This document shows, in pieces, positions 55,513-63,221 of a stretch of 64,000 nucleotides of DNA. A program made the position numbers and the translations under genes. Position 1 is the first letter of the stretch. The number at the start of each line of letters is the position of its first letter. This stretch comes from DATBFG01 sp036558645. Its GTDB lineage: Bacteria > Acidobacteriota > Terriglobia > Terriglobales > Acidobacteriaceae. The stretch is from positions 10,148 to 74,147 of the forward strand of contig DATBFG010000064.1 in NCBI GenBank assembly GCA_036558645.1, in the 5' to 3' direction. Under the pieces are notes generated by a model. It worked only from the letters and a program-made list of their open reading frames with translations, was not told the origin of the DNA and searched no databases.

Positions 55513-55548
55513 CGCCCGGACGCTATTGCGCCCGGGCGATTTTTTTTT
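55513..55548 (+). terminator. Intrinsic terminator after the YVTN gene
   Basis: CGCCCGG (55513-55519) pairs with CCGGGCG (55532-55538), and nine T residues follow from 55540. This is a textbook rho-independent terminator for the YVTN transcript, 50 bp after its stop. It also separates the next gene, which must have its own start signal very close by or rely on readthrough. Confidence 0.92.
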
Positions 55549-55571
55549 GGCCGCAAAAACGGAGGCAAGGA

Positions 55572-56042
55572 ATGCCTGATTTCGTTCCCTACCAAAGCGA
55601 ACTGGAGATCGCCGAAGTGGTCCGCAAGTTCGAGAGCTGCGAATATCGCAGAGATGAGTTTCCGCACTTCCGCCACCTCGCCGTCGCGTCGTGGTACCTG
55701 ACACAGATGCCCTTTCCATCAAGTCTCGAGCGGATGCGAGAAAAGCTACTAGCCTTCACGCGGCATCACGGCGTCAATGCTTATCACGAGACCATCACTC
55801 AGTTCTGGCTGCGCCTGGTTTTCGATTTCCTCAAACATGCGCCTGCCAATACTTCCCTTCCGGAAAGGGTCAATATCATGGTTCAACAGTTTGGACGGAA
55901 AGATGTTCTCTTCGACTACTACTCACATGATCGCGTGACATCGGATGAAGCCCGTCGTGGCTGGATTGACCCCGATCTGCGATTTCTACCGGGGCCTGAA
56001 CCGGAGAATTCCACGGTGTCTGACCTTAGGGCCGACTCATAG
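55572..56042 (+). CDS. Hypothetical protein, mostly helical
   Basis: 156 aa from ATG 55572 with GGAGG nine bases upstream. Predicted helices fill about 8-110: SELEIAEVVRKFESC, HLAVASWYLTQMP, LERMREKLLAFTRHHG. The part LDYYSHD-like near 115-125 is followed by a Pro-rich tail. No signal peptide, no membrane segment. I recognise no family. Its start lies only 24 bp after a strong terminator, so its promoter must overlap the terminator or lie inside the YVTN gene. Confidence 0.7.
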   Translation: MPDFVPYQSELEIAEVVRKFESCEYRRDEFPHFRHLAVASWYLTQMPFPSSLERMREKLLAFTRHHGVNAYHETITQFWLRLVFDFLKHAPANTSLPERVNIMVQQFGRKDVLFDYYSHDRVTSDEARRGWIDPDLRFLPGPEPENSTVSDLRADS

Positions 56043-56124
56043 TTCTCAAGTTTCTACCTTTGGTTCTCAAACTACAAACTCAAGCCGTTGAAACTCTGCA
56101 ACCCTGAAACTTTGAAACCTGCCG
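56041..56124. repeat. Degenerate GTTTCA/GAAACTYTG array between convergent genes
   Basis: On the minus strand the segment reads as repeated GTTTCAA-like words (GGTTTCAAAGTTTCAGGG, then GAGTTTCAACGG). On the plus strand TTCTCAA occurs twice near its left end. It fills the gap between two stop codons. Its low complexity and position resemble the octamer array at 3010-3134. Possibly a remnant repeat or a 3'-end element. Confidence 0.4.
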
Positions 56125-56559
56125 TTACGACTTCGCCGTCTCCCTCTCGCAGTACTTGTCGAAAAGACCTTTCAGTTCATTCGCGATGTCAACGGCTTCC
56201 CGATGTTCAATGTCGCTGCGTTCCATCATGTGGACGAGTTTGCCGTCCTGTAGCATGGCAATCGACGGCGATGACGGTGGGTACCCCGTGAAATAGGTGC
56301 GGGCGTGGGCGGTTGCGTCCTTATCCTGGCCGGCAAAAACACTGTACATTCGGTCTGGCCGATTTGCATGCTGAAGAGCCAATCGAATTGCCGGACGCAT
56401 GCGGCCGGCGGCGCATCCGCAAATCGAATTCACCACTACCATCGTCATACCGGACTGATTGGGAATCAAGCGATCAACCTCGGCGGCCGACCGCAATTCC
56501 TGAATCCCCAAGCGCGTCAATTCCTCGCGCATGGGAATCACCATGATCTCTGGATACAT
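56125..56559 (-). CDS. Bacilliredoxin (BrxA/BrxB, YphP/YqiW family)
   Basis: 144 aa, the family's normal size. The thioredoxin-like fold carries the unusual CGC motif with Cys47 and Cys49 (NSICGCAAGRMRP), and the rest of the family pattern (FAGQDKDATAHARTYFTGYP) is present. Bacilliredoxins remove bacillithiol from protein cysteines in Firmicutes. Acidobacteria have homologues, which suggests bacillithiol or a related thiol here. Cytoplasmic. A perfect 16-bp palindrome lies 46 bp upstream of the ATG at 56559. Confidence 0.92.
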   Translation of the reverse strand: MYPEIMVIPMREELTRLGIQELRSAAEVDRLIPNQSGMTMVVVNSICGCAAGRMRPAIRLALQHANRPDRMYSVFAGQDKDATAHARTYFTGYPPSSPSIAMLQDGKLVHMMERSDIEHREAVDIANELKGLFDKYCERETAKS

Positions 56560-56604
56560 TCAGGGCTCCTGATTGGGTTATAGCGGGGTCTATTGTACTC
56601 GATG

Positions 56605-56620
56605 AGAAACAACTGTTTCT
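56605..56620. promoter_or_regulatory. Palindrome AGAAACA-ac-TGTTTCT between bacilliredoxin and murB
   Basis: Perfect 7-bp inverted repeat with a 2-bp spacer, 46 bp upstream of the bacilliredoxin start and 71 bp upstream of murB. The form suits a dimeric repressor. A thiol- or peroxide-stress regulator would fit the bacilliredoxin, but none is identified in the window. Confidence 0.45.
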
Positions 56621-56690
56621 ATTGCTCTGATATTCATCATCCAGGTACTTCCGTAAGTTTTCCTTTCCTTTATATATTGAAAAAGCATTC

Positions 56691-57737
56691 ATGAAGATTG
56701 ATGAGAATGTCGACTTGGCCCCGTTGACCACATTGCAGGTCGGCGGCTCGGCTCGTTATTTCACCGCAGCCCATACGATTGCGGAAGTCCAGGAAGCGGT
56801 TGCCTTCGCGAGCACCCGCAATCTCCCGATCTTTTTGCTTGGAGGCGGCAGCAATCTTGTCATCTCCGACAAAGGATGGCTTGGGATGGTCCTGAAGATC
56901 GCCATACCCGGGATTGACAAGAGCTTTCTCGATACACATTGCGAGTTTGAAGTGGGAGCCGGAGAAAATTGGGACGACTTCGTCGCCCAATCCGTTGCCC
57001 ATGATTGCTCAGGGATCGAGTGCCTTAGCGGGATTCCCGGCAGCGTTGGTGGAACCCCAGTCCAAAACGTCGGCGCCTATGGACAACAAGTTGCCGATAC
57101 GATCGCATCTGTCCTTGTGCTTGATTTGCGCGATGGCCAGGTTCGCGAACTGTGTGCTGAGGCTTGTGCCTTCGGTTACCGCACCAGCATCTTCAACACC
57201 ACCGAACGTGGACGGTTCGTCATCCTCCGCGTGACGTTCCGTTTGCTTCGTGGAGGAGAACCACACATCGAATATGCCGACCTTCGGCGGTACTTCGCAG
57301 AGCGGAAAACAACGCCTACCTTGGCCGAAACACGCGATGCGGTCTTGCAAATTCGGCAGTCGAAAGCCATGCTGATACGCCCAGGCGATGAGGATTCTCG
57401 CAGCGCTGGATCCTTCTTTAAGAATCCCGTAGTCTCTCCCGAGCAATATGAAGCGTTGACCGAGCGGGCCAGACAACGCGACTTGCACATGCCCAGCTAC
57501 CCTGAACTCCAGTCCAAACGAAAGGTTTCGGCAGCTTGGCTCGTCGAAAATGCGGGATTTCACAAGGGATATACCCAGGGCGCGGTTGGTATCTCTCGGA
57601 AACACGCTCTTGCTATTGTGAACCTTGGAAGCGCAACCGCAGCGGACATCCTGGCATTCAAAAACCAGATCCAGCAGCAGGTGAAAGAGGTCTGGGATCT
57701 CCAACTTGAAGCGGAGCCGGTTTTCGTGGGCTTCTAA
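56691..57737 (+). CDS. murB: UDP-N-acetylenolpyruvoylglucosamine reductase
   Basis: 348 aa, close to the E. coli type I MurB (342 aa). The FAD-binding PCMH domain shows LTTLQVGGSARYF and LLGGGSNLVISDKGW. The substrate-binding region contains LSGIPGSVGGTPVQNVGAYG and the catalytic-type YRTSIF. SAGSFFKNP carries the catalytic Ser and the C-terminus includes VWDLQLEAEPVFVGF with a conserved Glu. It reduces UDP-GlcNAc-enolpyruvate to UDP-MurNAc in peptidoglycan synthesis (cytoplasm). Start ATG 56691; no strong ribosome binding site is visible. It stands alone, not in a dcw cluster. Confidence 0.95.
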   Translation: MKIDENVDLAPLTTLQVGGSARYFTAAHTIAEVQEAVAFASTRNLPIFLLGGGSNLVISDKGWLGMVLKIAIPGIDKSFLDTHCEFEVGAGENWDDFVAQSVAHDCSGIECLSGIPGSVGGTPVQNVGAYGQQVADTIASVLVLDLRDGQVRELCAEACAFGYRTSIFNTTERGRFVILRVTFRLLRGGEPHIEYADLRRYFAERKTTPTLAETRDAVLQIRQSKAMLIRPGDEDSRSAGSFFKNPVVSPEQYEALTERARQRDLHMPSYPELQSKRKVSAAWLVENAGFHKGYTQGAVGISRKHALAIVNLGSATAADILAFKNQIQQQVKEVWDLQLEAEPVFVGF

Positions 57738-57796
57738 CGCCCAGGAAAACCTACGACTCTAAGCACCATGGATGACCCCGGCAGCAAGCGGCAATT

Positions 57797-57825
57797 TCAG
57801 CTTGAGGTCACAGCCACCAAGCTGA
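57797..57825. terminator. Hairpin between murB and the outer-membrane protein gene
   Basis: TCAGCTTG-N13-CAAGCTGA is an 8-bp perfect stem in the gap between two convergent stops. Neither strand has a proper U-tract next to it, so termination strength is uncertain; it may serve both genes. Confidence 0.45.
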
Positions 57826-57830
57826 GGTAA

Positions 57831-58679
57831 CTATTGTTTTGGGATCTTCCGAAACGGATGCTCGAAGCTCAGATACAACAACAGCGCCTTCTCCCCTGAG
57901 CTGGGGCCTACCCCAATGGGCACTGCCACGCCGGGAACGATTTGCAGTCCGTTCTTGAAGTTGTATGCCCAGCGAAAGCCGGGGCTGAGATACATCGCAC
58001 GGTTCCACTCGGTTTTGTCTTTTGCTACAACAGCTTCTTGTGCGACATAGATGGTTTCGAGCATGGGGTTGAAGCGGGGATGCACTAGCCAGATGAAACT
58101 TTGCCCCAGGTTGAATCCGGAGGAAAAGGCGTTGTTGCCTGCGAGGTCTTTATCGTGGGGGATGAATGTCGCTCCCGCGTTCCAGTGAGTGACGAGCTTA
58201 GGAGTTACGACGAAGCTGGCGGGCAAATTCGTCTGAAAGCCCGTTCCTCCGTAACCGCGACCGAAGTCGGAATTCCCTGTGGGAAATATGACGGATACAC
58301 GAGGTGCAAAGGCGAGCCGCGTATCGCCACTTCCAATGAGTTGATATCGATAATTCAATAAGACATCGCCAGAGCCCGAACTGGTCGTATCTCCCACATG
58401 TACCCCGGCCAGAGTGTAGCTGATCTGGTGGCGCGCATCGCCTGGCGCAGGCCACTCCTGGGTGAAGGTATACACCCAGTCGTCGCTCTCCCATAACTTG
58501 GTAAAGCTGTTGATGTGCTGCACAACTCCGTATTCCTGGTTGTAGGCTTCCTCGACCAGAAAACTGTTGTCCTGAATGGGAGGCGTAGACTGCGAGCCGG
58601 CGGTTTGGGCTGCCGCGGCCGGGTTGAGCCCCAAGGTAAAGATGATAAGGACTAAGAAGAAAGCTGCGCGCGTCGACAT
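57831..58679 (-). CDS. Outer-membrane beta-barrel-like protein (MetA-pathway-of-phenol-degradation type)
   Basis: 282 aa from ATG 58679 (MSTRAAFFLVLI) with GAGG upstream; the frame from 58721 is longer by 14 codons. A signal peptide ends near AAAAQT (about 24). The mature part is made of alternating beta-strands: DWVYTFTQEWPAPGDARHQI, RLAFAPRVSVIFPTGNSDFG, FVVTPKLVTHWNAGATFIPH, and ends LLLYLSFEHPFRK. This fits the porin-like family annotated as putative MetA-pathway of phenol degradation, which is in fact of unknown function. No evidence for aromatic degradation nearby. Confidence 0.72.
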   Translation of the reverse strand: MSTRAAFFLVLIIFTLGLNPAAAAQTAGSQSTPPIQDNSFLVEEAYNQEYGVVQHINSFTKLWESDDWVYTFTQEWPAPGDARHQISYTLAGVHVGDTTSSGSGDVLLNYRYQLIGSGDTRLAFAPRVSVIFPTGNSDFGRGYGGTGFQTNLPASFVVTPKLVTHWNAGATFIPHDKDLAGNNAFSSGFNLGQSFIWLVHPRFNPMLETIYVAQEAVVAKDKTEWNRAMYLSPGFRWAYNFKNGLQIVPGVAVPIGVGPSSGEKALLLYLSFEHPFRKIPKQ

Positions 58680-58956
58680 GAAAGAGGCCTCGTAGAATAT
58701 GAAATTGAATTTCATTTTCAACTCAGCAGTCTAGCCATCACGGCCCATCCAGCGATGCGACGTACGTCACAATGCTATGTGACAACTGCGCGCTCGGCAA
58801 ATGAGCCCACGGGCCAGGATCACCACCCCTCCCCCAGCCCGGCCGGCTTCCTGCAAGTCATCCAAGCAAGTCATGGTGGAGCGACACCGCCCCGGATTCC
58901 GTCCTGTGCTGGCGGAAACAGCAATCCAGCGCCGGCGGCAACCGCTCCGTATATCC

Positions 58957-59643
58957 TTATCGGCGGAGCCGGGCAGCCTCTTTAAAGATTTTCAGGAACA
59001 TCGTCCGCGTCAGTTTCCCGGTCTGGGTGTTCTGGTTGGAGGGATGATAGGAAGCCAGCAATATTTTCCCGTCCGGCAGCCCATACTTTGCGCCGTGTTG
59101 AAAGAGATAGGATCCCCGCCTGGCAATCTGTCCTTTCCTCTTTGCATAGCCAAGATAGGCATCAAACCCAACCTTGCCTAAGGCGACGATCACCTGCAGG
59201 TTGCTTAAGCCTTCCATCTCGCGATCCAGATACGGAGAGCAGTTGGCCAATTCGGAAGGAAGCGGCTTATTATCGGGCGGAGCACAACGCGCAGCTGCGG
59301 TAATAAACATGTCGATCAGTTCCAGGCCGTCTTCGCGGTCGGTTGCAATGGGCTGGTTCGCGAATCCGGTCTCATACAGCACCGGATACATGAATGCGCC
59401 GGACGCATCGCCCGTGAAAGGGCGCCCCGTCCGGTTCGAACCGTGCGCTCCAGGAGCCAGCCCCAGCACAAGAACGCGTGCGTTGGGATCGCCGAATCCC
59501 GGCACCGGCTTTCCCCAGTACTCCCATTCGCGATACGCGCGCCGCTTCTCTCGGGCAATCTGTTCCCGGTAGGTAACGAGTCGCGGACAGAGTGTGCACG
59601 CGATTACTTGGCGATTGAGAATCTGCAACCAGTTGGGAGTCAT
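58957..59643 (-). CDS. Uracil-DNA glycosylase, family 5 (UdgB-like)
   Basis: 228 aa from ATG 59643; TTG 59661 is possible. Motif 1 GLAPGAHGSNRTGRPFTGD and motif 2 SYHPSNQNT fit UDG family 5, in which the usual catalytic Asp/Asn of motif 1 is replaced (here Ala-His). Cysteines in ACTLCPRL, ARCAPP and ANCSPY are placed for a 4Fe-4S cluster. It removes uracil and some other deaminated bases from DNA. Cytoplasmic. Divergent from trigger factor; a second repair gene, nfo, lies 6 kb away. Confidence 0.9.
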   Translation of the reverse strand: MTPNWLQILNRQVIACTLCPRLVTYREQIAREKRRAYREWEYWGKPVPGFGDPNARVLVLGLAPGAHGSNRTGRPFTGDASGAFMYPVLYETGFANQPIATDREDGLELIDMFITAAARCAPPDNKPLPSELANCSPYLDREMEGLSNLQVIVALGKVGFDAYLGYAKRKGQIARRGSYLFQHGAKYGLPDGKILLASYHPSNQNTQTGKLTRTMFLKIFKEAARLRR

Positions 59644-59869
59644 TTGCGAAAACTCAGGCAAAAACCGCCCTGATACACACTTACATTATGCGACTTTTAT
59701 GGGCGAGGCCGCCTGAGGCTCGGTCTGGGACAGTGACTGAAGGCTGACGACTCCAGACTGCTTTCCCGGTTTGACGATGCCCTCCCGCTCTCTTAAACTC
59801 AGTGGTGAAGCCATCATTCTCGAGCCGCTGTCCAGCCGCGCCGGAAGACGGTTTAGCAGGAAGGCAAAC

Positions 59870-61138
59870 GTGAGCCCCACGGAAACATCCACTAGTACGA
59901 AGCGTGAAATTGAAGTCGAAGTTCCCGCCGACCAGGTAGCCCGTGAGACTGACACGCTTATTCAGAAATATCAAAAGTTAGCTCGTATTCCCGGCTTTCG
60001 TCGGGGGCATGTGCCGGCCTCTATCATCCGCCAGCGGTTCTCCGAGGATATTAAGACCGAGGTTGTCGAGAATCTTGTTCCCAAGGCATTTCGCCGGGAA
60101 GCCGAACGGCTGGGCTTGGTTCCCGTGTCGCAGCCTCAGGTCTCCGGATTACATGTCCATGAAGGCGAGCCTCTTCGCTTCAAGGCTAGTTTTGAAGTCA
60201 TGCCCGAGGTCAAAGCTGAGGGCTACAAAGAGCTGCGCGCAGACAAACCGACAGTCACGGTAACCGACGAAGAGGTAGATCAGTCGCTTGAAAGCATCCG
60301 GGAACAACGGGCAACGTTCTCTTCGGTGGAAGGGCGTCCGCTCGCCGATGGAGATTTTGCCGAGGTCGCGCTGGATGGCCGGCCGAAGTCTGGTGAAGGC
60401 AAGCCTGTCCATATGGACGACGTTCTGGTTGAGATTGCAGGCAAGAACACCATGCCCGAGTTCAACGAGAACTTGCGCGGAGTCTCGGTCGGCGACGAGC
60501 GTACGTTCGACGTGGCGTATCCGCAAGACTCCAGCGACCAGCGGCTTGCCGGACAAACATTTACCTACACCGTAAAAGTGCTGGCTGTAAAACAAAAGAG
60601 CCTACCCGAACTGAACGATGACTTCGCCAAGGAATTGGGAGAGTTCACCAACCTGGACGAAGTGCGTAAACAGATACGCGAAGGCATGCAAGCAGACCGG
60701 ACCGTTACCGCCGAGCGCGAAGCCAAAGATAAACTCGTGGCGGAACTCGTCAAGCGGAACGATTTCGAAGTCCCGGAGTCGCTGGTCGACCGTCAGATCG
60801 ATGCTCGCCTGGAGCGCGGGTTGCGGGCATTGGCGGCCCAGGGAATGCGGGCCGAAGATATCAAGAAGATGGATTTCAATCGCCTGCGTGCCGGCCAACG
60901 TGAGCAGGCTTTACAGGAAGTGAAGGCTTCGCTGTTGCTTGAAAGAGTAGCCGATCAGGAAAATATTGCTGTCCAGGACGAGGAGATCGAACGCGAGATT
61001 GAAGCTCTCGCGACGCAATCAAAACAACCGGTGGAGGAGGTTCGGGCTCGATTGACACGCGATGGGGCCGTCGATAGAATCCGGAATAGACTCCGCAGTG
61101 AAAAGACCCTCGATTTTCTGTATCACCAGTCCGCCTGA
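59870..61138 (+). CDS. tig: Trigger factor
   Basis: 422 aa from GTG 59870 with AGGAAGG upstream; the frame from 59771 extends 33 codons that read as non-coding. The ribosome-binding domain has the family signature GFRRGHVP, a variant of GFRxGKxP, at about 43. The FKBP-type PPIase domain spans about 150-235 (DGDFAEVALDG). The C-terminal helical arms occupy the rest. It binds nascent chains at the ribosomal exit tunnel. It heads a tig-clpP-clpX-lon series on the plus strand. Confidence 0.95.
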   Translation: MSPTETSTSTKREIEVEVPADQVARETDTLIQKYQKLARIPGFRRGHVPASIIRQRFSEDIKTEVVENLVPKAFRREAERLGLVPVSQPQVSGLHVHEGEPLRFKASFEVMPEVKAEGYKELRADKPTVTVTDEEVDQSLESIREQRATFSSVEGRPLADGDFAEVALDGRPKSGEGKPVHMDDVLVEIAGKNTMPEFNENLRGVSVGDERTFDVAYPQDSSDQRLAGQTFTYTVKVLAVKQKSLPELNDDFAKELGEFTNLDEVRKQIREGMQADRTVTAEREAKDKLVAELVKRNDFEVPESLVDRQIDARLERGLRALAAQGMRAEDIKKMDFNRLRAGQREQALQEVKASLLLERVADQENIAVQDEEIEREIEALATQSKQPVEEVRARLTRDGAVDRIRNRLRSEKTLDFLYHQSA

Positions 61139-61200
61139 GGCGGACCACTTTCGATCCTCCCCATGAAAGACAAAAGGTACACGGGGCAGGAGTGTGGCAG

Positions 61201-61809
61201 GTGAATGTGAAGGAACCACAAAATATGCTGGTGCCAATGGTTATTGAACAGACCGGTCGAGGCGAGCGGGCCTACGACATTTATTCCCGCCTGCTGCGGG
61301 ACAACATTATCTTTATTGGCACCCCGATTGACGACAATATCGCCAATCTGGTCATCGCCCAGATGCTGTTTCTAGCACAAGAAGATCCCGAGAAGGACAT
61401 TCAGCTTTACATCAACTCGCCGGGCGGATCGATCACGGCAGGCATGGCGATTTACGACACCATGCAGTATGTAAAGAACGACGTAACGACCATCTGCATT
61501 GGCCAGGCGGCCAGCATGGCGGCGTTGCTGTTGGCGGCTGGCGAGCCCAAGAAACGATTAGCCCTGCCGAACTCGCGAATCCTGATCCACCAGCCCTCCA
61601 TGGGCGGGTTGTCAGGTCAGGCGACCGATATCGATATTCACGCGCGTGAGATTCTCCGTATGCGTGAGATTACAAATCAGTTGTTGGCCAAGCATACCGG
61701 ACAGAAATTGGACAAGGTGGAAAAGGACGTCGAGCGCGATTTCATCATGAACGCGCAGCAAGCCAAGGAATATGGAATCCTCGACGATATCATTTACAAG
61801 ACGAGATAA
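61201..61809 (+). CDS. clpP: ATP-dependent Clp protease proteolytic subunit
   Basis: 202 aa from GTG 61201, eight bases after AGGAG; GTG 61192 and ATG 61225 are alternatives. The N-terminal part includes MVIEQTGRGERAYDIYSRLL, which becomes the processed start in other ClpPs. The catalytic triad is Ser105 (GQAASMAALL), His130 (LIHQPSMGG) and Asp180 (ERDFIM). Fourteen subunits form the barrel that degrades proteins fed by ClpX or ClpA. Located 62 bp after tig. Confidence 0.96.
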   Translation: MNVKEPQNMLVPMVIEQTGRGERAYDIYSRLLRDNIIFIGTPIDDNIANLVIAQMLFLAQEDPEKDIQLYINSPGGSITAGMAIYDTMQYVKNDVTTICIGQAASMAALLLAAGEPKKRLALPNSRILIHQPSMGGLSGQATDIDIHAREILRMREITNQLLAKHTGQKLDKVEKDVERDFIMNAQQAKEYGILDDIIYKTR

Positions 61810-61907
61810 GCGTATGATCGGTCTGCCGCTGACGATCCTGGATGTCTTGGCGTGACCGGCTTCTCCCCCGCACGAATAAGGGTGGAAGCACAAAGGAGTA
61901 GAGCCGA

Positions 61908-63185
61908 GTGAAAAACAGGACCGGCACTGAGGAGATCTTACGTTGCTCCTTCTGCCATAAATCGCAGGATGCGGTGGCAAAGCTGATTTCCTCGCCCAGC
62001 GATTATCCGCGCGCCTATATTTGCGACGAATGCGTCGCTGTCTGCAACTCCATCCTGGAAGATGACCGGACTGCAACGCCGGCCTCTCCAACTCCGAACC
62101 AACTTCCCAAGCCGCAGGAAGTCAAAACATTCCTGGATGAATATGTCATCGGGCAGGAACAGACCAAGAAGAAATTGGCTGTCGCCGTTTATAACCACTA
62201 CAAACGGATCTTCATGAATCGCCAGCGTGCCGGCGATGGCATCGAGCTTACCAAGTCGAACATACTTCTGATCGGCCCGACCGGCACGGGAAAAACCCTG
62301 CTGGCGCAGACATTGGCGCGCATGCTGGATGTCCCCTTCGCAATCGTCGACGCAACCACTCTGACCGAAGCCGGATACGTGGGCGAAGATGTAGAGAACA
62401 TTATTCTTAAACTCTTACAGGCCGCCGACGGCGACGTGGGACGCACCCAGACAGGCATCATTTATATCGACGAAGTCGACAAGATTGGCCGCAAGGACGA
62501 GAACCCCTCAATCACTCGTGACGTTTCCGGCGAAGGTGTGCAGCAGGCTCTCCTGAAGATTCTCGAAGGCACCATCGCCAACGTGCCTCCCCAGGGCGGA
62601 CGCAAGCATCCGCACCAGGAGTTCACTCCAGTCGACACTACAAACATCCTCTTTATCTGCGGTGGAGCTTTTGTCGGCTTGGACAAGATTATCGGGCGCC
62701 GTGTAGGCAAAAAGTCTCTGGGGTTCAAGCCCGAAGGTGAAGAAGAAACCGAAGATCCGGCGAACAGCAGCAAGCGTAAGTTTGAGATGATCAGCGACGT
62801 ACAGCCGGAAGATCTGATCAAGTTTGGACTGATCCCGGAATTCGTAGGCCGCCTGCCCGTCGTGGGATCGCTTGAGGATCTGGACGAGTTCGCCCTGATC
62901 GAAATCCTTACACGTCCCAAGAATGCCATCGTCAAGCAGTACCAGCGTCTGTTTGAATTCGAGAATGTAAGGCTCAAGTTCAGCGATGAGGCCTTGCGTG
63001 CGATTGCACGCCAGGCAATGGCGCGCAAAGTTGGCGCTCGCGGTCTACGCATGATTCTTGAGGAGTTGATGCTCGACCTTATGTACAATCTCCCGAGCCA
63101 GAAGAAGGTAAAGGAGTTCGAGGTAACGCGCGAAATGGTCGAGAAGCGAGCCGCTTCTTTGGCTATGATGGAGAAAGCAGGCTAG
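61908..63185 (+). CDS. clpX: Clp protease ATP-binding subunit
   Basis: 425 aa from GTG 61908 with AAGGAG upstream. The N-terminal zinc-binding domain has Cys13, Cys16, Cys39 and Cys42. The AAA+ domain follows with Walker A GPTGTGKT (123-130), Walker B IIYIDEVDKI, sensor ISDVQPEDLIKFGLIPEF and the C-terminal small domain. It unfolds tagged proteins for ClpP. It lies 98 bp after clpP. Confidence 0.97.
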   Translation: MKNRTGTEEILRCSFCHKSQDAVAKLISSPSDYPRAYICDECVAVCNSILEDDRTATPASPTPNQLPKPQEVKTFLDEYVIGQEQTKKKLAVAVYNHYKRIFMNRQRAGDGIELTKSNILLIGPTGTGKTLLAQTLARMLDVPFAIVDATTLTEAGYVGEDVENIILKLLQAADGDVGRTQTGIIYIDEVDKIGRKDENPSITRDVSGEGVQQALLKILEGTIANVPPQGGRKHPHQEFTPVDTTNILFICGGAFVGLDKIIGRRVGKKSLGFKPEGEEETEDPANSSKRKFEMISDVQPEDLIKFGLIPEFVGRLPVVGSLEDLDEFALIEILTRPKNAIVKQYQRLFEFENVRLKFSDEALRAIARQAMARKVGARGLRMILEELMLDLMYNLPSQKKVKEFEVTREMVEKRAASLAMMEKAG

Positions 63186-63221
63186 ACGAATATCGGCGAC
63201 CCGGAGAATCAGATAACTACA

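Noticed and set aside
59660..59869. Possible coding region ahead of trigger factor.
   Set aside because: The frame continuing into tig lacks family similarity; the start at GTG 59870 has a good ribosome binding site.
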